From positions 57,303,717 through 57,367,716 of the forward strand of contig OY998185.1 in NCBI GenBank assembly GCA_963921935.1: a DNA stretch of 64,000 bases, read 5' to 3'. The stretch's first letter is position 1; the number at the start of each line of letters is the position of its first letter. Shown here piece after piece: positions 43,919 through 55,182 of this stretch. Below the pieces are notes generated by a model. The model saw only the letters and a list, made by a program, of their open reading frames with translations. It was not told where the DNA came from and made no database searches. The position numbers and the translations under genes are program-made. Origin of the DNA: Galeruca laticollis (Eukaryota > Arthropoda > Insecta > Coleoptera > Chrysomelidae).

Positions 43919-45291
43919 TGTCATTGCAAAACAGTAATATTTTATCGAAATTCATCAATATATTTATTCAAAATAAATTTTGAAAATCGAGTAGACGTAC
44001 GCGATGACTTATTCTATGCTCTACGCTTGAACAAATTTAAATCCAGTGAATAAATGTATCATAAAAAACAACTTCATAAGAGTCGTTCAATAATTTAGAA
44101 CAACGACGATCGTCTTTCAAGCCGATAAAGATGCAGCGTCGTCGCCGCGCTGCTCGCGCGGTGCATGCCGAGCGCAACTTCATAGGCTTGGCAGACGACC
44201 TTCGTTGTATCTTATTTGTGGCAGACTATAATTTTTGTGTTTGTTACTACAAAAAGAAGCATTTTTATTAATTTCATCTTTGCGGGTATAAATTTTTTCT
44301 ATATTAAATTTGCGCTTACTTATGTGGGTGGCAGACGATGTTGGTTGTCGAATTTAGGTGGCCAACGATATTGTCTAAGCTTCTTATGTTTCATTTGATA
44401 AGTACAATAAGTTTCGCGTATGCGGCTATGAATTTTTTTTGTTTTTTTTCAGCTGTAATTGTAACCCTCCTGTAACCCCCTGTCGTGGGGGTGCGTCGGA
44501 AGACGTTCATATTACTATTGTATATTACACACATGAATCATACAAAAAAAATGAAGCTTGCGAAAATGACCCGGAAATTTCTGTCGTTAACTCCCGGACT
44601 ATACGGACTTTATATTTTATGTCTCTCAACGCATAAAAGTGAATATCACAATTATATGCAACGTAGTGAACGTGTTAAATATTTTTCTATTTCTAAATAA
44701 TACTAGTTTATTCTTCAAAAATTTGGATAATTAAGCTTCAGATTTAATATTTAAGATAAAGATAATAGAGTCGGTTTTGTATTTAAAATTGAATGAATAC
44801 ACGTAGTAGACAATCATTGTTTTTTGTTTATCCCTTCTTTTTATCCCGTTCATAAACAAACTGATAAGTTCGGAAGGTTTTTGACCATTTAAGTAAACAA
44901 TTTTTGATAAAAATTCACAGAGGTGAGCAGAAGTCTGACGGGGATTATTTTAATAAACATTAAAATATTGAAAAACATTCTTTATTTTTTAGAAATTATA
45001 TTTGTTTTAAAAACGAACGATATCTAAGTGACTTGTATACAAAAAAAAAACAAAGGAGTAATCAACAATTTTGAAATTTTCGAATACAATCGATGATTAT
45101 GGCACGAAATATATTTTTTGTAAAATATGAGTAACTATGTTCGAAATTGGATAGATGAGGCTTTTACTTGATGAAGATCCATACTAGACGATGAAATAAA
45201 ACAATATAATTTGTTTAATTTAGTTGCTACATGTAAAATTTCAAAATTTGGATAGAAAGTATGTTAGTTTTCTAATAAGTGATTTGAATAC
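43919..45291. other. Spacer with a short GC-richer patch
   Basis: 44100-44400 is less AT-rich and repeats GGCAGACGAC/GGCAGACGAT three times. A 60-codon frame there and others at 44439-44700 show no domain. No gene called. Confidence 0.4.
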
Positions 45292-45369
45292 TGTTACGAA
45301 ATAGCAAACTAGTCCCTGAAGACGACACCCGTAATAAGAAACGTTTAAATAAATAAGAAAAACATTACA
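45292..45369 (+). repeat. 5' LTR, internally deleted
   Basis: Starts TGTTACGAAATAGCAAACTA and ends AAATAAGAAAAACATTACA. Both ends match the 3' LTR, but only 78 bp remain against about 433 bp. Confidence 0.8.
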
Positions 45370-45370
45370 T

Positions 45371-45386
45371 TGGTGTCAGAAGTGGG
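45371..45386 (+). promoter_or_regulatory. Primer-binding site (tRNA-Leu type)
   Basis: TGGTGTCAGAAGTGGG lies one base after the LTR. It is the complement of a CCA-ended tRNA 3' terminus; CCCACTTCTGACA fits leucine tRNA as I recall it. A mutated version is at 50242. Confidence 0.75.
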
Positions 45387-45413
45387 ATAATATAAATAAA
45401 TTGCTACGTAAAA

Positions 45414-46701
45414 ATGATCAAGAGCCTATGTGACCTGAAAGTGACGGAACTAAGAGCAGAACTGGCAGATCGTGAGTTGGAAACGTCCGGTAAGAAAAGT
45501 GAATTAGTAGAAAGACTTAAAGTGGCACTGGAAAATGACGGCTTTGATCCAGAAACAGTTTTATTTAATGACGAAGCTTCCACCTTAATCTCGTCAATTT
45601 CTGCCATGGAAGAGAAGATTTTAACTAATGTGAAGAACGATATTTCTTCAATGGAAGAGAAAATTTCAACTAATGTGAAGAACGATATTTCTGCCATGGA
45701 AGTGAAGATTTCAACGAATGTGAAAAACGATATTTCTGCTATGAAGAACGACATTTCTGCTTATATGGACGAGAAGATTTCTACTTTGAAGAACGATATA
45801 TCTGCCGATATGCTATTAATGAGAAACTACATTGCCGCTGACGTTGAAAATGAAATTTCGTCTCTAAAATCGGAAATTGAGAATGAGATGACAAAAATGG
45901 ACGAGAAAATCAAGGAGTTAGAAAGAAAGATACAGATATAAGAACTCAAGACACGCCAACGGAAGAAAAAAAACCGAGCAAACAAAACCTTGCAAGCCAG
46001 AAACACACCCTAAGTTAGAAAACATTGGTAGTTTTACCCGAGTCAAGGCCCCAACGTTCGATGGAAAAATATCGTGGACCAATTATGTGAAACAGTTTGA
46101 AGCAGCCGCTAGAGTGAATAATTGATCCGATAAGGAGAAGGCAGTAAACTTAACCATCGCGCTTCGCGGAGATGCCTTAGATGTACTTCAGACGATACCT
46201 CTGGAAGAACCGGATGATTTCGAGCAACTGAAAAAGAGGAGGTTGGACATACGATATGGTCATGAACATCTAGAACATTTGTACCAATCCCAACTGAAGA
46301 ACCGAAGGCAGAAACGTGATGAATCCCTTCAAGAGTATGAAGTGGACATTGCCCGACTAGTTCCATTTGCTTATTCGTCAGCACCAGAGAACATGATGGA
46401 CTGTCTGGACATCCAGGCCTTTATTGATAACTTACGTGACCCCGATATACAGAGGACGCTTCGTTTAGCCCATCCGAAAACATTATTCGACGCATTAACA
46501 GCTGCTCTTGAGTATGAAGCAGCAACGAAGGCTTCGGGATATAACAAAATTGGGATCATCCAAGAAGACAAACTTACCCAGATCTTCAACTTGTTGAAAG
46601 GTATGGCAGACAAGAAGCCGAAGAAGATCAAATGCCGGAAGTGTGGCGAGCTAGAGCACGTACGCAGTCCGTTTAAACGCCCCAAGACTCCTGCAATCTA
46701 A
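45414..46701 (+). pseudogene. Gag with SAP domain and 15-residue repeats
   Basis: Block 1 (45414-45941, 175 codons): residues 4-38 are a SAP-type helix-extended-helix (LCDLKVTELRAELADRELET then GKKSELVERLKVALE), a DNA/RNA-binding fold. Residues about 60-170 are tandem 15-residue units of the kind MEEKISTNVKNDISA, forming a coiled coil. After a frameshift: SFTRVKAPTFDGKISWTNYV, a TGA in VNN*SDKEKA (the sister copy at 50866 has TGG, tryptophan), then the Gag core LYQSQLKNRRQKRDESLQEY, IQAFIDNLRDPDIQRTLRLA, and a knuckle KCRKCGELEHVRSPF whose last cysteine is missing. Gag would package RNA; this copy cannot make it whole. Confidence 0.85.
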
Positions 46702-47075
46702 GACCTCCAGTCACAGGGGAAATCAGACAGGGGTGAACATCGAGCTGATGTGAGTCGCCGAAATGCCGACTCCCTGTCCAGACGGCCATGTCCAACAGAC
46801 TGCTCCCACTGCAACAAGGCGGAATCTAGGGATGCTGCAGTTTCAAGAACTACTGTAGTCAACGAGGAACGGTCACCCACCAGGATCAGAGAAGATCAGG
46901 AGAATGATCCTCACCTAAAGATGATCCGGCAATGGAAGGAAGAAAATGGCGACCTACATGGCAAGAATTGTCAAGATTTTCACCGACAATCAAGGCATAT
47001 TGAGCTCAGTGGGATTCCCTTGTCCTGGAAGAAAGGCTGCTGAAAAGAGTCCTTGAAAACGATGATGGTTCCGAG
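46702..47075 (+). pseudogene. RNase H end and linker to integrase
   Basis: Right after Gag comes ADVSRRNADSLSRRPCP, the last motif of gypsy RNase H, then CSHCNKAES and an acidic linker (EDQENDPHLKMIRQWKEENG). The protease, RT and most of RNase H, about 2 kb, have been lost. A frameshift lies near 46990. Confidence 0.8.
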
Positions 47076-47405
47076 ATGAGGAGACAGCTGGTTATCCCTA
47101 GAACGAGAGTAGCTGATGTACTGAAGAAGTTACACGACAGTTCATCGGGAGGTCATCTGGGAGTGAAGAAAACCCTTCAGCGAGTCCGTGAAAGGTTTTA
47201 TTGGATGAACAGCTGCAACGATGCGAAGGACTGGTGTAAGAAATGTACGACTTGTACTACGAGTAATGGACCACATCGCAAGAGAAAGGCACCTACGAAA
47301 CAGTATAATGTTGGAAGCCCTTCCGAAAGGATTGCTTTAAACATCGCTGGACCATTTCCGGCGACAGAAAACGGTGGTAAATACATCCTGGTTGTAATGG
47401 ATTAA
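47076..47405 (+). pseudogene. Integrase zinc finger and first catalytic strand
   Basis: The H2C2 finger is present (SSGGHLGVKKTLQRV with upstream LHD, then DWCKKCTTC). The first catalytic site reads IALNIAGPFPATENG; the family has D where this has N (GAC to AAC). The frame ends at a TAA in VVMD*FTKW (47403-47405), after which the same frame continues. Confidence 0.85.
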
Positions 47406-48833
47406 TTCACAAAGTGGGTGGAAATTTACGCGTTCCCGAAACAAAAGGCCACAACTGTCACGGATGTATTGGTGAAAGAATTTATCAGCCGATATGGAGT
47501 GCCCTTGGAAGTCCACAGTAACCAGGGAAGAAATTTCGAAAGCCATCTATTCCAGGAGATTTGTTATAAGCTGGGAATGAAGCAGACCAAGACAACAGCA
47601 TTACATTCACAGTCAGATGGAATGGTCGAGAGAATGAACAGGACTATTGGAAAATACCTGTACAAAGTAGTATCCAGCCATCAGAGAGATTGGGACCAGT
47701 ATCTTTTCCTATTCGCATTGGCTTATCGATCTGCCGTCAATGAGTCCATGGGTGAAACACCTGCGAAAATCCTGTTTGAACGTGAAATGAGGCTTCCTTG
47801 TGACCTGCAATTTGGCTGTCGGCCTGGAGAATATCTAACAGGACAAGACTATGTGATCCAATTGAGAAGAAGAATGGACGATATTCATGAATTAGTTCGA
47901 ACAAATCTTCAAGTTGCCAGAGACAGAATGAAAAGTCTGTACGACACGCAGGCCACAGTAGGCAGTTTTAAAGAAAGGGACAAAGTATGGTTACAGAGCC
48001 CGACGGGGAGAAAAGGCATTTCTCCAAAATTACAAAAATCCTGGGAAGGTCCATACTTAATCAAGAAAAGGATCAATGATGTTATATATCTCATAAGCAA
48101 GATCCCCAACGGAAAACCAAAAGTAGTTCACCAAAACCGACTAGCGCCATTCGAAGGAGACCATGAGCTAGAGAAAGGAGTAAACCAGATTCGAGATATG
48201 TCTGACCCCACCGTCGATGAGTTTATGGGCGCGTATAGAGGTACCGGGAAAGCTAAACATGGAGTCACTTCAGAACAACGACAAGATTTGTTCACTCTCC
48301 CGGAAGATTATTCACTGGCATACAACATTCCTGCCTATCTCAAGAACGCACGAGGGTTGGCATCCGTCTTTCGAATGAAGTTTGGGCAATTAGAAAAACT
48401 TGAAGACCAGATTCCAGCCCCTGGCAAGACACTGAAACTGAAACATAATTCTTGGTACGCCTTCTACGTGGTAACTAAAAACGAATTTCAAGATCGATCT
48501 ACCTACCGCGATGTGTGGGAAGCACTTCGGAACCTCCGAGATCATGTGTTAGAATCCAGCGTGAAGAAACTGGTTATGCCTAAGATATCGAATAACCAGT
48601 TGGATCCGCGAGTCATAAGGAGCATGGTAGAGGTTACCTTCCAAGATAACGGTGTCCAGATATTAATTTGCAGCTACAACCTCTGTTATCAGTATCCGAT
48701 GAAGACGGTGTCCTGTTATTTCCATAAGATCGTAGATTGTATAAATGGGGCCAGTTGCCGATTTAAACATCCAGTCACGGCTACACAAAAGTTCCAGGAG
48801 GAACTTCCATTTAAGGAGGGGGTAACGTTATGA
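47406..48833 (+). pseudogene. Integrase core fused to OARD1/TARG1-like macro domain and CCCH finger
   Basis: A single open frame (471 codons from 47418). Integrase: EVHSNQGRNFES has N35 in place of the second catalytic D; E71 in DGMVERMNRT is correct and 35 residues away (DD35E). Residues 189-247 are the SH3-like C-terminal domain (KVWLQSPTGRKG to HQNRLAPFEG). Residues about 288-420 resemble the OARD1/TARG1 macro domain, which removes ADP-ribose from proteins: RQDLFTLPEDYSLAYNIPAY, ARGLASVFRMKFGQLEKL, YAFYVVTKNEFQDRSTY (K354) and MPKISNNQLDPRVIRSMVE (D396). From memory, K and D at these places are the catalytic pair. Residues 433-451 form C-x7-C-x5-C-x3-H, a CCCH zinc finger. The frame stops 8 bp inside the 3' LTR. 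The macro and finger parts have no breaks; the integrase is dead. Confidence 0.82.
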
Positions 48834-49258
48834 AATATCACACTAGTGTAGATCCTGAATACGACTCTCTCTACGTCATGTACGTACGTTAAAATTATGG
48901 CGGATGCGCAGGGATTTCTTAGAACTGTTTACGATTCTGACTATCTTATCTAGACATTGTTTTCGTGACCAGTCTTATCTAGAAAATGCCAGAAAGCCAA
49001 TTGTTATTGTGTAAGCCGCAATCTAGAATTATCTAGTAAAAAAGGCACTAATATATAAGGGACTGACCAGGGAGAGTTAGTTGAGTTTATAATTTGACAT
49101 CGTGAGATAAACAGTAAATAAGTGAAGTGTTTATTATAAATTAGTTTTAAGTGAATATACTGTGTAGTGAATAAACAAATTAAGTAAGTGAACCTGCCGT
49201 GTGTATGAATTTATCCCAACCGTAATAAAAAACGTTTAAATAAATAAGAAAAACATTA
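48826..49258 (+). repeat. 3' LTR
   Basis: Preceded by the polypurine tract AAGGAGGGGG (48813-48822). It starts CGTTATGAAATATCACACTA and ends AAATAAGAAAAACATTATA. A TATATAAGGGACTGACC around 49052-49068 could be the promoter. Confidence 0.82.
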
Positions 49259-50194
49259 TAATACTTTACGCGGAAAGGATTTAAGCATTAATAAAGAAAT
49301 TCGATGAGACATGATCTGTTCAAGACAGAGAGAAATCGAAAAAGTCGTACAATGGGGACGATGATGCAGCTACTGCCCTAGCTGTAAACTCTAGGAAATA
49401 AGTGAAAACATCTATTTTTATAAACAATTAGCATAATATGTGTACTTTCAACAAAGAGACAAGCTTCAAATTAAGAAAACTCTCAATGGAGTACTCAGTT
49501 CGTTCTCCTGACGTTAGTCATTTGAAGTTACCTTATATCTCTTTGTATAACCAACGTCCTTGCAGAAATTGAGTAAAATTCAACGAAATACCATACATGA
49601 GTTGGAAAAAATGTTACTCTTGCAATTTAGTGGATTATTTAAAAAAAAATTAGTTTATTTGAAATCAATTTTGATAACCTTCGAAGCATTCAAACGTGAC
49701 TGGTGGCATCTTCGTCAAACATTGTAAACAAAAAATATTATTCAATGATAAAAATGCGACTAAAATCGAAATTTTTACGTTGTTAATGGATTTTAAAAAA
49801 GTGTATATAATTATAAATTTTACTGAAGAAAATATTTACCAAAAGTTTTATTTACAAAAATAATTACTTTTTACAAATTAAAAGTTGAGATTTAGTAGTA
49901 TAGTTAATATCGAACTTAAATCTAGAAATTTTTTATTTGAATTACTATTATCACTTCTTTTACAAAGATCTTATTGAAGAAATAAACACCTTTTAAATAC
50001 GCTTGACAAATTTAGGGATATTTAATAAAATGTTCTAAACGGTACCATTAATTTTCTAGATTTCCATTTACTCCAAAGCAATCTTCACTCTAAATGTATC
50101 TTCATAAACCAGCTCAATTTTATAACACTCACAAATGTTGGTTATGATCTTGACTAAATATTTCTATTACAATCCTAGTTGAGTATTTGTAGAA
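49259..50194. other. AT-rich spacer, no gene seen
   Basis: No coding frame, RNA or repeat recognised between the two gypsy copies. Confidence 0.5.
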
Positions 50195-50263
50195 CTACCC
50201 GTCGTTTAAAAACTTTTAAATAAATAAGAAAAACATTACATTGGTGTCAGTAGTCACCTAAAC

Positions 50264-51410
50264 GTGGCCAAGAGACTAAGTGTCCTGAAAGTGACATAAC
50301 TAAAGGCAGAATTAGAAAATTGTGAGTTGGAAACGTCCGGTAAGAAAAGTGAGTTAGTAGAAAGACTTAAAGTGGCACTGGAAAATATCGACTTTGTTCC
50401 AGAAACATTTTTATTCAATGAGGAGTTTTCCACCTTAATCTCGTCAATATCTGCCATGGAACAGAAGATTTATATGAACATGTAAGAGGAAGATTTCAAC
50501 CATGAAGGACGATATTTTCGCTAACATGGACAAGATTTCTGCCGATATCTTATCAATGAAAAACGACATTGCCGCTTACGTCGAAAATAAAATTTCGTCT
50601 TTATAATCGGATATTTAGAATAAGATGGCAATCATGGAAAACCAGACGGACGAGAAAATCAAGGAGTTAGAAAGAAAGATGACAGATTCAAGACCTCAAG
50701 ACACGCCTGCAGAAGAAAATAAGACCGAGCAAAGAAAACCTTGCAAGTCAGAAACACGCCCTAAGTTAGAATACGTTAGTAGTTTTACCCGAGTCAATAC
50801 CCCAACGTTCAATGGAAAAGTATCGTGGATCAATTATGTGAAACAGTTTGAAGCAGCCGCTAGAGTGAATAATTGGTCTGACAGGGAGAAGGCAGTAAAC
50901 TTAACAATCGCGTTTTGGGGAGATGCCTTAGATGTACTTCAGATGATACCTTTGTAAGAAACGGATGACTTCGAGCAGCTGAAGAAGAGGTTAGACATGC
51001 GATATGATCAAGAACATCTATAACATTTATACCAATCCCAGCTGAAGAACCGTGGGCAGAAATGTGATGAATCCCTTCAAGATTATGAAGTGGATATTGC
51101 TCGACTAGTTCGATTCGCTTATCCATCAACACCAGAGAACATGATGTAATGTCTGGGCATTCAGGTCTTTATTGATAACTTACGTGACCCAAATATGGAG
51201 AGAACGCTTCGTTTAGCCCATCCCAAAACATTAGTTGACGCATTGACAGCTGCTCTTGAATATAAAGCAGCAACGAAGACTTCGGGTTATAACAAAGTTA
51301 GGACCATCCGAGAAGAAGCCGATGAGGATTTGACCAGTTCGTTAGCTTGATAAAAAGTATGATGGACAAGAAGCCAAGGTCACCTGCAAACCAAGAACAA
51401 TAGTCACAGG
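50264..51410 (+). pseudogene. Gag of copy b
   Basis: The SAP segment is recognisable (ELETSGKKSELVERLKVALE) but the ATG is gone. One frame from 50625 keeps SFTRVNTPTFNGKVSWINYV and NNWSDREKAVNLTIAFWGDA; many stops interrupt it (50484, 50956, 51022, 51149, 51348). The 15-residue repeat tract is shorter than in copy a. The zinc knuckle is lost. Confidence 0.8.
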
Positions 51411-51499
51411 AGAACTAGAACGGGTCGGCTACGAGGGGGCAGCACCAACCCATGATCGTTTCAAAGACCCTCTCAAACTGATAGATTCTCTCAGATGTC

Positions 51500-52510
51500 G
51501 CAACGACAGTGTATATGTAGTGGTGAAATGAGTGGCAAGAAATATACTCTGTTGGTAGACACTGTAGCAACTAGAACTATTATACGACCAGAGATAATAA
51601 ACTACAAGAAGAAGCGTTTACCAACGTGACTGCGACTGTGATCCGCCACAAGTGAGAGTGTCAACGTTCACGGATAGACAAAAATCAGATTGGGAATTGG
51701 CGCAGACAAATTCACGCATACGGTAATCGTAGCTGACATTGAAAAAGACGTGATTCTAGGAATAGACGTAATGAATCAACATGATTTCCAACTGGACTTT
51801 AGAAACCGAAATTAAAGTGGGTTCCGAGGGGGTATTCCTTCATCCATATGAAGGCAGCGCGGTATTGGCAGCTGTACAGGAAGATACCGTTCTACATGCA
51901 CGAAGCGAAACTGTGATAGTAGCACGGCTACTGGGAATCATGGAGGAAGGTACACCGGTTATGATGGAGCCAAGGAACCATGACGAAGAGGTTGGCAAAG
52001 TATTACTAATTGGAGAAGGGTTGGTTACGCCGGCGAAAGAGATCCCAATACGTATGATAAACGTGAACGATTACTTACCATCAAGAAAGAAACCAGGAAT
52101 GGATCCTGCATACCAGTGACGTCTATACTTCGTCAAACAACGACCACTGATAATTATAATACTATATTCGAACAGAGGTTATCAATAGCTGGTCAATCCT
52201 TGAATCGAGCTGAAAAAAAGAGAATGTGAGAATTTCTCGTGCAGTATCGAGAACTATCCGTAATAAAAGGAGGAAAGATTAGTAGAACATCAGCCGTCAA
52301 ATACAAAATCGTTACAGGTGATGCCAAGCCAATTAGGCAAACAGCTCGAAGACTACCACGAGCAAAGAGAGAGGAAGCTGAAAGAATAATTCGAGAGATT
52401 GCAGAAGAAACAGTAATAGAACCATCTACTAGTCCATGGATGTCTCCAGTAGTGCTCGTCAAGAAAAAGGATGGAACTACGAGATTCTGTGAGGACTATC
52501 GCCAGCGTTG
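51500..52510 (+). pseudogene. Protease and start of reverse transcriptase, copy b
   Basis: Protease active site LLVDTVATRTIIRPE (near 51550) has V for the G of D-T-G. Downstream: VPVMMEPRNHDEEVGK-like linker (51781-52119), then RT fingers in one frame (52239 on): KYKIVTGDAKPIRQTARRLP, EEAERIIREIAEETVIEPST, SPWMSPVVLVKKKDGTTRFC. The frame ends at EDYRQ where a deletion joins it to the integrase. Confidence 0.85.
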
Positions 52511-52790
52511 CATCCACAGGCAGATGGAATGATCGAAAGAATGAACAGGACCATTGGAAAATACCTCTCCAAGGTAGCTTCCAGCCACCAGAGAGATTGA
52601 GACCAGTACGTTTTCCTATTTGCGTCGGCTTATCGATCGCCCATAAATGAGTCCACGGGTGAAACACCTATTTAGACGTAAAATGAGGCTTCCTTGTGAT
52701 CTGGAGTTTGGCTGTCGGCCTGATGAAGATCTAGCAGGAGAATATTGCGTGATCCAGTTAAGAAGATGGAAGGACGATGTGCACGTATAG
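52511..52790 (+). pseudogene. Integrase fragment, copy b
   Basis: Continues after the deletion with LHPQADGMIERMNRTIGKYL (the third catalytic E), a TGA at 52600, then FLFASAYRSPINESTGETP and PCDLEFGCRP-like text in changing frames. No macro domain follows before similarity ends. Confidence 0.8.
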
Positions 52791-53145
52791 GTCCGAATGA
52801 ATTTTATCCACTTCTTCACTTTTTATATACTTTTGTAGAAATTTATCTTGGAAAAGAGACACTAGGTCCAATAATAAATCATAGACAGGGGATATTTGCT
52901 GTTTTGATTTTAAAAATCTTACCTGACAAAACCTTTAATATGGAAAAGTGTATTAACCCTCTGAGGAGTTGCGAGTTATTTTAAGGAAGCCTAAACTTCT
53001 CTGGCGCCCTATTTTTCGAATCCGACATAAATATAGAAGAATCCATCCCTTCTTCGACTCGAAGCTAGTCGACTGAATACACCAGCTTGATAAGAAACGA
53101 AAGTCGGCGTAAATCCTTTGATGTTTTGGGGGCAAAATTTCGTGA
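52791..53145. other. Spacer, no gene seen
   Basis: Short open frames only. One minus frame (52953-53135) shows no recognisable feature. Confidence 0.45.
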
Positions 53146-53560
53146 ATTAGATTCTAACTATTCAAATCATTTATTAGAAAACCAACACATTTTCGACCCA
53201 AATTTTGAAATTCTCCATGTAGTCGGTAAATCCTTTAGTTTAAATTAATTAGAAGCCCTAGAGATTAACAAAAATAAATATTCAGGTAATCTCCTTAACG
53301 ACCAAATAGATATCAATCAGTCTCCTTTATTGAACCTCTTTACCTAGAAGATAGCTGAGGAATGTTTGTAGTGAATGAATTTCCAGGTAATTTCTTTCAA
53401 TACCATTGTTAACCTTAGTAAATAGATTTAGCACTGTATATATTAAGACATTTTTATATTTTACCTTCATTCGTTTTGACAAAGCTACTGTGTTAGTGAA
53501 ACGCGTCAACAAGTTTAAATTAAACATTAGTTCAAATAAATGAAGATTTAAACAAACTAT
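53146..53560 (+). mobile_element. Penelope-like 3' tail fragment
   Basis: Matches 5874-6230 at most positions (CTAACTATTCAAATCATTTA; CAACACA.TTTCGACC.AAATTTTG). It contains remnants of the endonuclease C terminus and the 3' untranslated region with a hammerhead-like motif. Confidence 0.75.
53476..53507 (+). ncRNA. Partial hammerhead-like motif
   Basis: GAA, self-complementary ACGCGT and C fit the 3' half of a hammerhead. Box 1 reads TTGACAA, two changes from CTGANGA, and stem II is weak. Probably a decayed ribozyme. Confidence 0.45.
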
Positions 53561-55005
53561 ATTGTTTTATTTCATTATTATCAGCATTATATGTATCTGA
53601 AGTAATGTTTTCGAGCATCTAATTTCTACTTTCAACTGCTTGCGAAAATTAACTTTATTGGTGCCATATATTTGAGGCAATAAGTGTAATATAGTGTAAC
53701 TCGTTTTTTGTATAATGGTTTTAATTTACCGAAGCGTCAAAGTATAACCAACATTATATGTTGGCGCTTTGGACGATTAAAACTGAGAGTTACACTATTT
53801 TGCGCTCATGGCATCATTTACCAGTGAGTTTATACTAATTTCAAAATGGACGCCTTTGACCCTAGTTCATCCTCACGTCGCGAGTGTCACTAGTAAAATA
53901 TGTTTTGGAGGGAAGGCGAGAGTCGGCTATCTAAGGGAGTATATATAATCTGTGATGACACCTACGAACTGCACAAGTTCTTGGCGTCATAACTAATATA
54001 ATAATTTTCTAAACAATTGAAAACACAAACAAAATCTATATATTATATTGTAAATAAGGAAAAACCGTACAGCAAAGAATATTCTTTGGTAAACACTGAC
54101 TCGGACTTAGCGCACTTATAGAAAATGAATTCTAAAATAGCACAAGCTTCGTTTTTTATTGGGCTGGTATATTTTGTGACTAAACGAACACTGTGGTGAT
54201 AAGAAGTCTCGTTATACTAGTTAAAATGCAAAGTTTATACTACACCACCTGACATTCAAGACCATCGACAAAGAATTGTGTGATAGAATACAGTTTACTT
54301 ACACCAAAAATGTTGCGAAAAAATAGAGAAGAATGTACCATTGCAGGGAAGTGGGCACTTCTGCTGTTTTTTAACATTTAGTGGGAGGGTGCAAATTTTA
54401 CTTAGGACGCCCTGTATATTAGTATGCAAAACTTTTCATAATAGATAATTTGCTGCGGATTTTGATTTTGTATTTATTCTTAAAATTTAATCTTTATTTT
54501 TTAATTAATAAAATACAATGTAATTGTATCTCAACATATTTTTTTACATTAAAATTGCACCAGACAACAAACAACAAATTGACCTTAACATTCCTATGTA
54601 TTGGATATCCGTCGGGTGCCTCTTCGTCTCTTTTAGCGATAGAACAAATTTCAACGAGATTACAATATCAAATTATTGCAAACAGATAATTCAATGAGAT
54701 CATCAACGTATATACATATTATCACATCCACAAAAACGTTATCAACAAAAATTCTATGTAGTGTTTTCAGCACGTGTTTAATTAATTGAAATTATTTTTT
54801 TACACACAATATTCGGTTTTACGAGGGTAAATTCATAATTTAATCTAGCGTCCATACGATGGTTATTGTCAGAATGTTTTTTATCAAACTTTTAATAACA
54901 ATGAACGAAAAATTGCGCAATTTTTTCTATAAATATCTATAGTATGATGAAAAAAACCTAAAAACAAACATTAAATGGAATGGAAATTCTACTCACTATT
55001 ATTTC
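53561..55005. other. AT-rich spacer, no gene seen
   Basis: No convincing gene. An inverted pair near 53696-53735 and 53760-53800 (AGTGTAACTC and GAGTTACACT) could be a small MITE. A plus frame at 54450-54689 has a hydrophobic start but no other support. Confidence 0.45.
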
Positions 55006-55182
55006 TCACAACTTGTAACATTCATCGTTAATATATACGGAACCATTCTCACAGGGTGTTTTACGTAGATTTCCATCATCATTTGAAGAATTATCAAGAA
55101 GACTTTGTGATTCAACGCCATAAAATAACATTATTTGTAGTATAAACAACAATACAAACAATATACACAATTTACCAATCAT
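55006..55182 (-). CDS. Small secreted peptide with C-x10-C tail (secapin-like), copy 3
   Basis: From ATG at 55182, 58 codons: signal peptide (CILFVLLFILQIMLFYGV, residues about 6-23), a serine/asparagine/aspartate-rich spacer (about 24-40), then TPCENGSVYINDECYKL with C-x10-C spacing and a stop right after. The frame is open six codons further upstream without an ATG. It has a longer spacer than the copies at 6411 and 13846 and its tail is acidic rather than basic, so it would be a diverged paralogue. A TCAGT initiator-like word lies at 55237-55241. Secretion is well supported; function is unknown. Confidence 0.62.
   Translation of the reverse strand: MIGKLCILFVLLFILQIMLFYGVESQSLLDNSSNDDGNLRKTPCENGSVYINDECYKL

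Larger units (their letters stand above)
45292..49258 (+). mobile_element. Ty3/gypsy retrotransposon 2, macro-domain family, copy a
   Basis: LTR remnant, tRNA primer site, Gag with SAP domain, RNase H end, integrase, then a macro domain and CCCH finger, polypurine tract and 3' LTR. Protease and RT are deleted at about 46700. Two further copies of the family lie at 50195 and 61845. Confidence 0.9.
50195..52790 (+). mobile_element. Ty3/gypsy macro-domain family, copy b (deleted)
   Basis: Begins with an LTR end (AAATAAGAAAAACATTACA, to 50240) and a damaged primer site, then Gag, protease and the RT start, and jumps directly into the integrase. The macro region and 3' LTR are absent. Same family as 45292 by near-identical Gag and RT text. 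Confidence 0.85.

Noticed and set aside
44216..44700. Several 60-70 codon plus frames
   Set aside because: Overlapping frames in different phases, no domain, no conserved cysteine pattern, no promoter support.
45316..45345. CTGAAGACGACACCCGTAATAAGAAACG in the gypsy 5' LTR looked like a hammerhead core
   Set aside because: No stem II pairing and no self-complementary stem III with a UH site; the 3' LTR counterpart lacks box 1.
54450..54689. 79-codon frame with a hydrophobic N terminus, considered as a fourth secreted peptide
   Set aside because: The C-x10-C tail is absent and the start is within AT-rich low-complexity sequence.
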